Assembly (NCBI GenBank): GCA_018714895.1 | Contig: DVMQ01000013.1 | Span: forward strand, 1-49,262 | Source: Coprovicinus avistercoris | GTDB taxonomy: Bacteria; Actinomycetota; Coriobacteriia; Coriobacteriales; Atopobiaceae | Reading direction: 5' to 3' | DNA length: 49,262 bases | Part shown: positions 1 through 8,398 of the stretch, piece after piece | How positions within the stretch are numbered: position 1 is the stretch's first letter | Layout of the letters: every line of letters begins with the position of its first letter | Made by a program: the position numbers and the translations under genes | Notes under the pieces: model-generated | Databases searched by the model: none | What the model saw: the letters and a program-made list of their open reading frames with translations, nothing else | Told to the model about the DNA's origin: nothing

Positions 1-179
1 CCTCTGACCTCTTTTTTGTATCGTGAAACAATGTTAAACAATAGATAAACCTTATATTCAAACTCGCTGTAGTGAACGAAGCTATAAGCAAGAGCGCCGT
101 TTATCCGTAAATACCTACCGTTCACATTAAATGACTAAAGATACGTGTACAACTTAAAATTTAGAGTATTATGTAGTCA

Positions 180-574
180 AGAAATAAAGAAGCCGCGACG
201 ATACCGACGGCCGAAGTAGGAGGTGGTGCCAGTGAACAGCGAAGATTATTCAAATTGGCATCCCGCGAAGTGCATTGCGTGTCCCGTCTCACATTAAGGC
301 CACTGATTCACAGGACCTCGTAAAGCGATACAGGCATCGCAAAAAATCCCTGAGAGGATAGATGGATGAACCGATGCCTTCGTGCAGGAGCCAGAGCGCC
401 ACAAGAGGTGCTGCGAGGGTAAACAGGGTCAACGAAACGATAATTTTCTTTTCAGAGTTATATGTCATTTGATAAATGATTTTAAGGTAATTACTAAGGA
501 GGAGAGTCCAAAGGGCTCATAAAGGTTAACCTCACGAGCGGGCAGTTCCTAAGAGGGCTGCCCGCTTCTTTTAT
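180..574 (+). ncRNA. Candidate structured noncoding RNA with intrinsic terminator
   Basis: No convincing reading frame exists here, yet the plus strand is rich in helices and ends in a clear intrinsic terminator. Helices that can be drawn by hand: 206-210 with 284-288; 225-231 with 256-262 (seven pairs, one G-U); 332-339 with 372-379 (eight perfect pairs); 395-400 with 407-412; 465-470 with 474-479; 504-509 with 513-518 (triloop AAA). A possible -10 box TATTAT at 167-172 would start transcription near 180; the -35 is weak. Size, host group and the purine-rich segment around 217-235 recall the raiA RNA motif known from Firmicutes and Actinobacteria, but that is memory only and not checked. It lacks the conserved cores of RNase P RNA, tmRNA and SRP RNA. 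The RNA nature is well supported; the family is not. Confidence 0.6.
537..574 (+). terminator. Intrinsic terminator of the candidate RNA
   Basis: AGCGGGCAG at 537-545 pairs perfectly with CTGCCCGCT at 558-566, a nine-pair GC-rich stem with a 12-base loop, followed by TCTTTTAT. The T-rich tract lies on the plus side only, so it ends a plus-strand transcript arising in 1-536, where no protein gene is seen. Confidence 0.8.
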
Positions 575-580
575 GTCACT

Positions 581-600
581 AAAAAGCCCGGATAAGGCTT
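581..600 (-). terminator. Weak intrinsic terminator after yaaA
   Basis: Read on the minus strand, AAGCC, a seven-base loop and GGCTT are followed by TTT. It lies about 20 bases beyond the yaaA stop codon. The stem is only five pairs, so confidence is modest. Confidence 0.4.
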
Positions 601-622
601 ATAAGGAAAAAATAGACACTTC

Positions 623-1417
623 TTATTCTGTATGCAAAAAGACAAGATTAGTAGCTTGGGAAAGCTCTGGCCGGTATGTGTAGCCTAAATCAAAAGCCTT
701 TAACTCCTCAAAGGAGTTCACACGATTTTCTGCCATCCAACGCACCATAGATCCGCGTGCAATTTTACTTGCAGTGGCGCGTTGAATAGGTCGGCCGTTC
801 TTCAATGCTTCAGCAAATAGGCATGTAACGCAGGGGGTAGTACTGTCTAAAGAGGGGAGGACTGACTTTGCATATTCAACACTTGCCAGATTAATAACTT
901 CGGAGCAATCCTTCTGAATTTCCTGTGCAAGCATATCACCCCAAAACTCATAGAGATTACGAGTTCCATCGACTGATAGTGGCGCACCCATTTCAAGGCG
1001 ATAGGGTTCTACTGCTTGGAAAGGTCGTACACATCCATAGAGACCAGAAAGAATCCAAAGATGGTCTTGAAGCCAGGATAGCGATTCTGCATCCATTACT
1101 TGAGGCGCCATACTCTGAAATTGAATTCCTTTGTAAGTAAAAAGAGCGGCAGAGACGTGCGGCGAAATTGAGGCATCTTCTAGCATCTTTTTACTAGCAA
1201 TAGGAATGAATTCGTGAAGAAGATCCAAACACTGTTCTAATAGCTTGTCGCTAACCTTCCAGAGTGTTTTAAGCGCTGTTTTCCCGTCAGTTTTTTCGAG
1301 CGCGATAAGAGCCTCATAAAGACGGTTTGTCTTCTCTGGAAAGGGAGGAATACCTTTGACTGGTATTGCCTCCTCTACCTGCATTTGCTTGGCAGGAGAA
1401 ATAATGATTTGCAACAT
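623..1417 (-). CDS. yaaA: Peroxide stress protein YaaA (UPF0246/DUF328)
   Basis: The 264-residue product opens with MLQIIISPAKQM, matching the ISPAK signature at the start of YaaA proteins, and has the family's usual length of about 255-265 residues. In Escherichia coli YaaA limits free intracellular iron and so oxidative DNA damage during peroxide stress; the fold is a DNA-binding type, but the chemistry is unclear. It is cytosolic, with no signal peptide or membrane segment. AAAGG lies seven bases before the ATG. It is the last gene of a minus-strand run, 39 bases after the sulfatase stop, and a weak terminator follows. The family assignment is secure. A role in peroxide defence fits an anaerobe but is inferred from the family. 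Confidence 0.92.
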   Translation of the reverse strand: MLQIIISPAKQMQVEEAIPVKGIPPFPEKTNRLYEALIALEKTDGKTALKTLWKVSDKLLEQCLDLLHEFIPIASKKMLEDASISPHVSAALFTYKGIQFQSMAPQVMDAESLSWLQDHLWILSGLYGCVRPFQAVEPYRLEMGAPLSVDGTRNLYEFWGDMLAQEIQKDCSEVINLASVEYAKSVLPSLDSTTPCVTCLFAEALKNGRPIQRATASKIARGSMVRWMAENRVNSFEELKAFDLGYTYRPELSQATNLVFLHTE

Positions 1418-1456
1418 AGTATACCTTTATCACAAGAGGTGACTGATTTAATCGCT

Positions 1457-3691
1457 TTATGCAACCTTACTGGTAAATTCTAGCCAAGTAAGCCAAGACA
1501 AATCTTGAAATGTGGTGGCAAGAGACATTTCTGTCGTATCAAGCGAATGCCAGTTTCCATTGCTATCCATTATGCCAAAGGCATTTATGGCAGGAATTGT
1601 TTCTTTCATCACCAACTGTGCCTTCTGATAGTCGCTCAGAGGGGCTCCAATGGATTCAAGCATATATGCTGCTAAATAATTCGGACTTATTGGATACTGT
1701 GCTGATGAGAAAGCTTTGTCTTCTGAGCCAGTGGAGGATGAATCTGTTTGTCCGGGCAGTGTGTAATTTGTCCAAATGGCGTAGATGCTCTGATGTGTCC
1801 TCTGAGCATGAAGTTCGTCACTCTCATCACTAAACCAGATATCGTTATAAGTGGCAGAGAGTTTGGGTTGATGATCACCAAAGTAGACAAGCACGACAGG
1901 CTTATCAAGCTTTGAGAGCTCTTCTACCAAATACTGAAGATCTTCATCGGAGGCTTGTACACACGAAAGATATTCATTGAGCTGATCGATACTATCTGTA
2001 TCCGAAATGCCTTCTGGCTTGTAATTGAGTTTCAGGTTATCGGGAATATTTCCCACATCATAATTTGAGTGCCCCTGCATAGTTACATCGAAAATAAATT
2101 GAGGCGTTTCGCTGCTGTTCAGTACCTCAATCACTTTGTCATAGGTGGCACGATTGGTCACACCGTTGTGCAGAGTTGGAGCATCTGAAAAGCTTTCTAT
2201 GGAGTAGAACGTGTCAAAACCTATTTGCTCGTATATGTCATCCCTATTCCAATTGCTGGCAAGATTGGGATGTATAGCAGTTGTTTCATAGCCCATACTT
2301 GAGAGTTGTTTTGGAAGGGCGTTTGTCTCTGAAAGATCATAAATTGCATAGGGGTATTTTCCAGCGCCAAGATAAGCCATAGAAATACCCGTAAGGAATT
2401 CAAATTCAGTATTACACGTGCCTCCACCAAGTACACTTACTGAGAGTGATCCACTTGCCACAGAGCTGGGAGCTAGTTCGGTTTTGAAATAGTGTGGGCC
2501 CTCATATCCTGCATGCATTCCTTCATAAATAGATAAATCCGCGAAGGACTCATCCATCACTACGACTATGCTGGGTGCTTCGCCTGCAAATTGCTCAACT
2601 GCGGCTTGTCGTGACGTGTTACTGCCGTGAGTTTTGTCGTAGGTTTCTGCGTACGAAGTGAGCAGCGTTTGGGCTGCTGATGAAGAGTAATTTGTGGGCT
2701 CTGTAAGTGAAAGATCCTGAACGCCCATCACAAATGACAGCATTGAACCGTAATGTTGATAGGTCCATATGGGATAAAAATAATTGATTCCTTCGCCCGT
2801 CATAGCGGTGTAATTTGGAATGCTGCAAAGTAAGAAAAGTGAGATAAAACATAAGAGGGCACATGATGTGTGTGCAAGTATATGAACAGCACGTGGGAAC
2901 TTGGAAACGGTAGGCCTCTCTGATGCGCGAAGAAGTATTCTTCGGACCTCTGTGAGTGCAGTGCAGAGAAGATTTCCTATAAGTGCCCAAACTATGCCGA
3001 TAAGCGCTGATGTATTAAAAACATAGGTATAACCACCTGCTACAGCCGCGGCTGTTCCCAGAGCAAAAAGGTCAGTAGGAAGAATCGTTGTACCTTTGAA
3101 CTGCCACACAAAATATTGGGCAAGGCCAATGCAGGCAAAAATCCACACACAGATGTGGGGTCCAACGCCTCGTTGTTGTCCCACAAAGTAAGCAGTGAGA
3201 ACAACGAACGCAATCATGGTTGTCTGAATATAGAGATACGGTTCGAAAATCTCCATCGGTTCTGTCCGATAGGGAGTTTCAAGCGTTAAAAAACAGCACC
3301 CCACAATTGAAGCGATCAAAAGAATGCGTATGCAGGTGCAGCGAATAAAAATGACATTTTTATTGCTGCGTATTGACGATGCATAAGGTGCATTAATGAG
3401 CTGTGAGAGAAAGTTTGGAAGCTTGAGCTGTGCAATGCCTATACCACAAATGCCAAAAGAGATGAGAAGCAGTTCAAAAAACGAAACAGAAATGAGCTGA
3501 GCTGCGCAAAGGCATACCAAACAGATAAGGGCTGCAAATGGTAGTGCAACAGGCTGTAAGCCTTTGAGTGATTGTTTGATTAAGGATGTACTGGCTGATG
3601 AGTCAATCAGTGAAGCCTTGCGCTGCATAAACAACGCAAGGCCAACAAGTATAAGGAGGCCAACAAAAGGGGCGACAGCTAACATACTCAC
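1457..3691 (-). CDS. LTA-synthase-family membrane sulfatase (copy 1)
   Basis: A 744-residue protein with about seven or eight hydrophobic segments in residues 1-300, then an extracellular alkaline-phosphatase-like sulfatase domain from about 370. Family landmarks are visible: MDES at 379-382 (metal-binding acidic residue), GGGTCNTEF at 422-430 with T425 at the place of the LtaS nucleophilic threonine, and FGDHQPKL near 604-611 with the conserved Asp-His pair. Such enzymes move phosphoglycerol or related groups from phosphatidylglycerol onto glycolipid or glycan. The start is GTG at 3691 or ATG at 3685; both have weak ribosome binding sites. The gene begins four bases after the stop of its paralogue, so the two are co-transcribed. 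The true acceptor (lipoteichoic acid, another glycopolymer or an oligosaccharide) cannot be read from the sequence. Confidence 0.88.
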   Translation of the reverse strand: MSMLAVAPFVGLLILVGLALFMQRKASLIDSSASTSLIKQSLKGLQPVALPFAALICLVCLCAAQLISVSFFELLLISFGICGIGIAQLKLPNFLSQLINAPYASSIRSNKNVIFIRCTCIRILLIASIVGCCFLTLETPYRTEPMEIFEPYLYIQTTMIAFVVLTAYFVGQQRGVGPHICVWIFACIGLAQYFVWQFKGTTILPTDLFALGTAAAVAGGYTYVFNTSALIGIVWALIGNLLCTALTEVRRILLRASERPTVSKFPRAVHILAHTSCALLCFISLFLLCSIPNYTAMTGEGINYFYPIWTYQHYGSMLSFVMGVQDLSLTEPTNYSSSAAQTLLTSYAETYDKTHGSNTSRQAAVEQFAGEAPSIVVVMDESFADLSIYEGMHAGYEGPHYFKTELAPSSVASGSLSVSVLGGGTCNTEFEFLTGISMAYLGAGKYPYAIYDLSETNALPKQLSSMGYETTAIHPNLASNWNRDDIYEQIGFDTFYSIESFSDAPTLHNGVTNRATYDKVIEVLNSSETPQFIFDVTMQGHSNYDVGNIPDNLKLNYKPEGISDTDSIDQLNEYLSCVQASDEDLQYLVEELSKLDKPVVLVYFGDHQPKLSATYNDIWFSDESDELHAQRTHQSIYAIWTNYTLPGQTDSSSTGSEDKAFSSAQYPISPNYLAAYMLESIGAPLSDYQKAQLVMKETIPAINAFGIMDSNGNWHSLDTTEMSLATTFQDLSWLTWLEFTSKVA

Positions 3692-3695
3692 GGAT

Positions 3696-5918
3696 TTATT
3701 TTTTTCTCGATTCGAAGGTGTAGTAGGCCATATAGGAGTAATCGCGGTTTATCTGCGCAAGAGGAGAGTTCGTATCGTTTAAGGGGTACCATGTGCCTGC
3801 AATGTCTTGTATGCCAAAAGAATTGAGGCAAGGCGCTTCTTGCGAGATAACGAGCTGAGCTTTTTGATAATCGGTAAGCGGAGCTCCAATGGCATATAAC
3901 ATCTGAGCAGAGAGAAAAGATGGTGAGCTCGGACGATTGATGGTCGTAGCGCTTTCGCGTGGTACTTCGTAGTTTGTCCAGATGGTATAAACCGTCTGGA
4001 AGGCGCGCTGCTGGTGCGTAAGAGTCCCCGCATCTTCTTGACAAATAAGATCGTTATAGGCTGATCCTAAACTCGGTTGATGATCTCCGAAGTAGACAAG
4101 CATGACGGGGCGGTCGAGCTTTGAAAGCTTGTCTACAAAATAGGCAAGATCTTCATCAGATGCCTGTATGCATGACAAATATTCATTGAGCTCACTATTG
4201 AGTGCGCCATCGTCATATCCATTTGGATGATAATTAGTCAGGCGATCTTCTGGGATGGATCCCGTGGTATAACCCGAATGATTTTGAATAGTGATGTTCA
4301 AAACAAATTGAGGGCCGTCTCCTTCGCGCAGCACTTCAAGTGTTTTATCAAATGTCGCTCTGTCTGATACAAAGTTATGAAAATAGGGGGCGTTCTCAAA
4401 GTCATCAATAGTAATAAATCTCTCAAACCCAAAGTTTTCATATACCGTATCTCGATTCCAGTTCGTACCGAGTAAGGCATGTATTGCGGTTGTGTCATAA
4501 CCTTCAGCGGCGAGCTGGCTGGCCAGATTTGGCGTTCCCTTGAGGTCATACATTGCGTAAGGATAGTTAGACCCACCCACATAAGCCAGCGGAAGGCCTG
4601 TAAGCATCTCAAATTCTGTATTGCACGTGCCTCCGCCAAGTACAGAAACCGACAGGCTTCCTGACGCCAAGGAGGTGGGCATGCCGTACTTAAAGAAGGT
4701 TGGCCCTGGATAGTTGCAGGCAAGACCGTTATAGATGGAAAGATCAGAGAATGTCTCGTCCATCACTACCACAATATCAGGCTGTTGTTGAGCAAATTGA
4801 GCTTCAGCTGCAAGGCGTGTGGAAGAGGTGCCTAGGCTGTTATCAAATGTGGTGGCGTACGTGTTGATCAGAGATTGTGCGGCACCTTTCGTATAACCCT
4901 CAGGTGCTTTAACACTCATATTTTGTGCTTCTGTGATAAAAGAGACGAGCGAGCCTTGAGACAGGTACGAGCTTGTTGTGTTCCATGCATCAATTGTGAT
5001 ACCAAACGAGCGAAAATCATACGTTGCAACCAAGCCAATTAAGAGGCAAGTACATACAAGTCCAACAATCGTGTTGGCAGCTGCTCGGACAGGCATTTTC
5101 TTGCAAATATAGGGTTTAACTGGAAAGAGAAGAGCACATAGTGTGACGGCGCTGATGCCTGCTGCAATAGCATACAAATACGGGTCTGACAAAACGTAAG
5201 AGAAATTTCCAGCAACATCCGCTGCGGTTCCTAAAGCAAAGAGATCCACAGGTGTTATGACTGTTGCTCTGAAGCTATATACAAAGCCAAGTGCAACACC
5301 CGCAAAGAGAGACAGAATCGGCACAAGAGCAACGAGCAGTCCTCTACGCTGCCCAAGGAAGTAAAGAGCAATACATACTCCGAAGATGAGACAAAATTCC
5401 AACACCACAAATTTCTGAGGAATATCAGTAGGAAAAGCCGGATTAAAGGGAGTTTCAAGTGCAAAAATAGAAAGACAGGTTACTGCTACGAGCATAGCAG
5501 CATGAAGGAGACCTCCTAAGCTGTAGCCACAGCAGCTGCGTGCGATATAACTCCATGAGAGCTTACTTGTTTTTTCTTCCGAAGCATCTTTTGCATGTGC
5601 TCCTGTACAGGTTGGGAGGACTTGCCCACGAATAAAAGTAGCGAGTCGATTAAAAAGATTGAGGAAAAATAGCCTTCCCAAGGCAACAAAACCGCAGAGC
5701 GTAATACCAGCATTAAGAAAAAGATAATGTCTTTCAGAAGAGTCTATAAGGCCAGCTTGTCTCCAAAAAAAGAGAAAAATGAGCAACGCTAGTGAGGGGA
5801 AGATCCAAGGCGTTTCTTCCCAGTGCATGGGATGATGCTTTTTTGCACGCCAAATTTGCCTGCCACAGAACCCAAGCAAAAGAAAGACAATGCCAATAAT
5901 GGGGACAGTTGTATCCAT
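3696..5918 (-). CDS. LTA-synthase-family membrane sulfatase (copy 2)
   Basis: A paralogue of the next gene downstream with the same plan: hydrophobic segments in roughly the first 350 residues, then a sulfatase domain with VVVMDETFSDLS, GGGTCNTEFEM (nucleophile Thr) and VYFGDHQPSL. The frame stays open to 6131, but the first 71 codons would overlap the lipoprotein gene. ATG 5918 gives MDTTVPIIGIVFLLLGF, a membrane-anchor start like that of copy 1, so I choose it (about 740 residues); ATG 5939 is the alternative and neither has a strong ribosome binding site. Two adjacent divergent copies may act on different acceptors or as a primase-synthase pair, as described for some Listeria LTA enzymes. 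That division of labour is inference. Confidence 0.85.
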   Translation of the reverse strand: MDTTVPIIGIVFLLLGFCGRQIWRAKKHHPMHWEETPWIFPSLALLIFLFFWRQAGLIDSSERHYLFLNAGITLCGFVALGRLFFLNLFNRLATFIRGQVLPTCTGAHAKDASEEKTSKLSWSYIARSCCGYSLGGLLHAAMLVAVTCLSIFALETPFNPAFPTDIPQKFVVLEFCLIFGVCIALYFLGQRRGLLVALVPILSLFAGVALGFVYSFRATVITPVDLFALGTAADVAGNFSYVLSDPYLYAIAAGISAVTLCALLFPVKPYICKKMPVRAAANTIVGLVCTCLLIGLVATYDFRSFGITIDAWNTTSSYLSQGSLVSFITEAQNMSVKAPEGYTKGAAQSLINTYATTFDNSLGTSSTRLAAEAQFAQQQPDIVVVMDETFSDLSIYNGLACNYPGPTFFKYGMPTSLASGSLSVSVLGGGTCNTEFEMLTGLPLAYVGGSNYPYAMYDLKGTPNLASQLAAEGYDTTAIHALLGTNWNRDTVYENFGFERFITIDDFENAPYFHNFVSDRATFDKTLEVLREGDGPQFVLNITIQNHSGYTTGSIPEDRLTNYHPNGYDDGALNSELNEYLSCIQASDEDLAYFVDKLSKLDRPVMLVYFGDHQPSLGSAYNDLICQEDAGTLTHQQRAFQTVYTIWTNYEVPRESATTINRPSSPSFLSAQMLYAIGAPLTDYQKAQLVISQEAPCLNSFGIQDIAGTWYPLNDTNSPLAQINRDYSYMAYYTFESRKK

Positions 5919-6013
5919 GTATGACCTAATCGCCTTCATTAAATTTGTTATTACTCTGTAATGGTAAAGGTTCTGTAAGGTGAAACGACAAACGAATTTG
6001 TAAGTTTGTACAC

Positions 6014-6049
6014 AAAAATTGCCATCCCCTCTGCTGGAAGGGATGGCAA
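6014..6049 (-). terminator. Strong intrinsic terminator after the amino-acid-binding lipoprotein
   Basis: TTGCCATCCC at 6019-6028 pairs perfectly with GGGATGGCAA at 6040-6049. On the minus strand the hairpin is followed by TTTTTG. It separates the lipoprotein gene from the two sulfatase genes, which therefore need their own promoter in about 5920-6013 or rely on readthrough. Confidence 0.85.
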
Positions 6050-6081
6050 GTAAAAAACAAGTAGCGTGTCTTATGTAGTAA

Positions 6082-6939
6082 TTAGATGGTCTGACCAAAC
6101 CATTTTGTTTGAAGTTCATCCATCGTGCCATCTTCTTCGAGTTCTTTTAATGCCTCATTGATGGCTGCTGTGAGTTCAGGGTTGTCTTTAGAGACAACAA
6201 TGCCGTATTCCTCGCCTGTGGGAATTTGAAGGGCAACCGTAAGGTCGGTGTAAGACTCATTGCAGAGGTTGGAAACGACAGGTAAATCGGAAACGCAAGC
6301 ACTATAAAGTCCCGAGGAAACGCCAGTCATTGATTGAATAGGATCGTCGAGTGGCACATACGTGCAGTTGGGGAGATTTTCTTGAATCCAGTCCCCACCC
6401 GTCGTTCCAGACTGTGCTGATACTTGGTTTTCTGGAGTATTGAGGGCATCGATCAGGGCTTTTTCATCCAATCCGTCGAACTGGCTGCCAATTTTTACGA
6501 CAAGACCCTGGTTTGAACTGAGGTAAGCATCAGTAAAGTCAATCTGCTCAAGACGCTCGTCTGTGATGGTGATGCCGGAAATGGCTACATCGGCTCTGCC
6601 TCCCTGAGTAATAGTGGGAACAAGGGTGTCGAACTTTTGTGTGGGAAGAAAGTTTGCTTCGAGGCCCATCTTCTCCGCAACTGCCTTAAGCAAGTCGATG
6701 TCAAAGCCTTGTACTTCACCCGTGTTCTCATCCATAGATTCAAGCGGCGGGAATGACCAGTCTCCAATAGCAGTTAATTTGCCATCTTCAACAAGGGTAT
6801 ATGAATCGCCGGAGGCAGCTGTATTGTCTGAGGAATTTGAACAGCCGCTCAAGATTCCGAGTGTGGCAATTCCTGCTCCAGCAAATCCGGAGAGATGAAT
6901 GAAGTTACGACGTGTCATGGTGGCGTGAATATTTTTCAT
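6082..6939 (-). CDS. Amino-acid ABC transporter substrate-binding lipoprotein (SBP family 3)
   Basis: A 285-residue extracellular solute-binding protein of the polar-amino-acid type. The N-terminus carries a twin-arginine-like MTRRNFIHLSGF followed by a hydrophobic stretch and the lipobox LSGC, so it is probably a lipoprotein, perhaps exported by Tat. Family 3 features include LTAIGDWSFPPLES, GEVQGFDIDLLKAVAEKMG and ISGITITDERLEQIDFTDAY. GAGGGGG precedes the ATG at good spacing. No permease or ATPase gene lies nearby, and a strong terminator follows, so it is an orphan binding protein here; the partner is presumably elsewhere in the genome. The ligand cannot be told beyond a probable amino acid. 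Confidence 0.92.
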   Translation of the reverse strand: MKNIHATMTRRNFIHLSGFAGAGIATLGILSGCSNSSDNTAASGDSYTLVEDGKLTAIGDWSFPPLESMDENTGEVQGFDIDLLKAVAEKMGLEANFLPTQKFDTLVPTITQGGRADVAISGITITDERLEQIDFTDAYLSSNQGLVVKIGSQFDGLDEKALIDALNTPENQVSAQSGTTGGDWIQENLPNCTYVPLDDPIQSMTGVSSGLYSACVSDLPVVSNLCNESYTDLTVALQIPTGEEYGIVVSKDNPELTAAINEALKELEEDGTMDELQTKWFGQTI

Positions 6940-7260
6940 GAGTGACCCCCTCTTAATAATGGTGCACGCAGATATGCATACGTTGGTATAAAAGCTGCTG
7001 CGTGTGTTTAGCTATTATACGTAAAAATGAAAAAAATATATAAAAATTTTCGAAATCAAAATATTAGATGCATAAAATCAGACGAATATATACATTTTAT
7101 ACCAATTACTTATGCATAAGGTAAACGTGATATTTCCTGTTGTTGATGGAATTGTTGGGAGATCATCAAAGTGTCGGCATACATTAAGAGAAAAAATGCG
7201 CACTTGGGCTAGGATAGTTTCTCGAACAAAAATAACGTTGCGCTGCCCAAGGAGGCGACC
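6940..7260. promoter_or_regulatory. Divergent intergenic region with repeated TATGCATA motif
   Basis: This 321-base AT-rich gap lies between two divergent genes and should hold both promoters. TATGCATA occurs at 6973-6980 and 7111-7118, and ATGCATA at 7068-7074; the third copy sits inside the perfect palindrome CTTATGCATAAG at 7109-7120. The centre (7020-7100) is very AT-rich. I cannot assign a -35/-10 pair with confidence and see no coding potential. The repeated palindrome could be a regulator's operator. Confidence 0.4.
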
Positions 7261-8361
7261 ATGATAAAAATCTCCCACGCGGTACTTCATGCCTTTGATT
7301 TTGAGGTGGGAGAGTGCGATTTATCTGAACGGGAACTCGATCTTTCTGTTCGGCAAACAAAGAGCTACGTCACGCGACTGCTTCGAAAAGTATCAGGGAG
7401 CGCCGAGAGCCGCCATGGTGTCTTTGCCAATACCTCTGCTTTTGCTCCTGAATTCACTCGATACTTAAGCGGATCTCGTGGTTTTCTTGACTTTGCAGCA
7501 GACATCGCCCGCTATTTTTATGAACAGCTTCGTATGAGCGAAGATGCTGGTCAGTGCGATCTCCTCATTGCTGATTTTGAGGATACTGATGCCGCTGGAC
7601 GTCAGACAGAACAGCAAAATGACGAGGTTCCTCAAATAGCAGGAGAAACAATAGAAGATGATGAAGAGAGCTTAGCGCGCCGAGCATTTGCCGTATTGCT
7701 TCTTCCACGTCGGCAGACGTTTGTACATGATGTACGTTCTGAGCAAGGCCTTGCCTACAACGATATTGTTCGTCACGACTCGGCACTTCCAAATCCAACT
7801 CAGAAGATCGATACCTATGCAGTTATTGATGGCGAGACGCTCGATATTGCGTTCCATGATGTTGAGCGCTCAATTGCTGGAAGACGCATGTTGCTGGTGC
7901 CCGAGGGTTTCTTGAGCTGTTCGACAGAAGCTTCGGGAAGAGAAGTTATTGAAGCGGTGGAGAAACTGGTGGCTGATGTCGCCGAAGAATATGGCATCGA
8001 GAGCGCCGTGGCGGTTTCACGTGCAAAATCATATGTCATCGATAGGGCGTCAGCTGCGGATGATGTGACACCGGCCGAGGTGGGTCGAGAAGTGTTCCAG
8101 GATAACCCTGCAATGGTCGAGCGATATGAACAACGCTTAGAGGAGCGTGCGTATACCGACGAACTGCCAGCTCGTGTGAGCGTGCGCAAAGGTGTGGCCA
8201 CACGCCTGGCAAAGAAACACCGTATACGAACGGATACAGGCATTGAAGTGAGTTTTCCTTCAGAATATGCCGCTTCATCGGACTATATTGAATTTGGAAA
8301 AGATGAAACCGGCAAAATAACAATCGAACTCAAGAATATTGGGCGTATTGAGAATCGCTGA
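7261..8361 (+). CDS. Nucleoid-associated protein, NdpA/YejK (NA37) family
   Basis: A 366-residue cytosolic protein whose start (MIKISHAVLHAFDFEVGECDL...), central ILxxP-type strand segments (AVLLLPRRQTFVHDV) and C-terminal segment (YASSDYIEFGKDETGKITIELKNIGRIENR, shortened here to its ends) fit the 37-kDa nucleoid-associated family (NA37). In enterobacteria YejK binds the nucleoid and topoisomerases; its role in Actinobacteria is less studied. Residues 110-130 are acidic and Gln/Asp-rich, probably a flexible linker. AAGGAGG stands eight bases before the ATG. It heads a plus-strand run reaching to serA; the next gene starts 37 bases after its stop. The family call is confident at fold level, with the function taken from distant homologues. 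Confidence 0.8.
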   Translation: MIKISHAVLHAFDFEVGECDLSERELDLSVRQTKSYVTRLLRKVSGSAESRHGVFANTSAFAPEFTRYLSGSRGFLDFAADIARYFYEQLRMSEDAGQCDLLIADFEDTDAAGRQTEQQNDEVPQIAGETIEDDEESLARRAFAVLLLPRRQTFVHDVRSEQGLAYNDIVRHDSALPNPTQKIDTYAVIDGETLDIAFHDVERSIAGRRMLLVPEGFLSCSTEASGREVIEAVEKLVADVAEEYGIESAVAVSRAKSYVIDRASAADDVTPAEVGREVFQDNPAMVERYEQRLEERAYTDELPARVSVRKGVATRLAKKHRIRTDTGIEVSFPSEYAASSDYIEFGKDETGKITIELKNIGRIENR

Positions 8362-8398
8362 GAAATACTTTGGTGATTTATATTGCGAGAGGAGAAGC

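Noticed and set aside
496..518. GAGGAGAGTCC, resembling the 5' core of RNase P RNA
   Set aside because: In RNase P this core is near the 5' end and is followed by about 300 bases with a matching 3' core; here a terminator follows within 60 bases.
5919..6131. 71-codon N-terminal extension of sulfatase copy 2
   Set aside because: It crosses the terminator hairpin and overlaps the lipoprotein gene; the paralogue begins directly with the membrane anchor.
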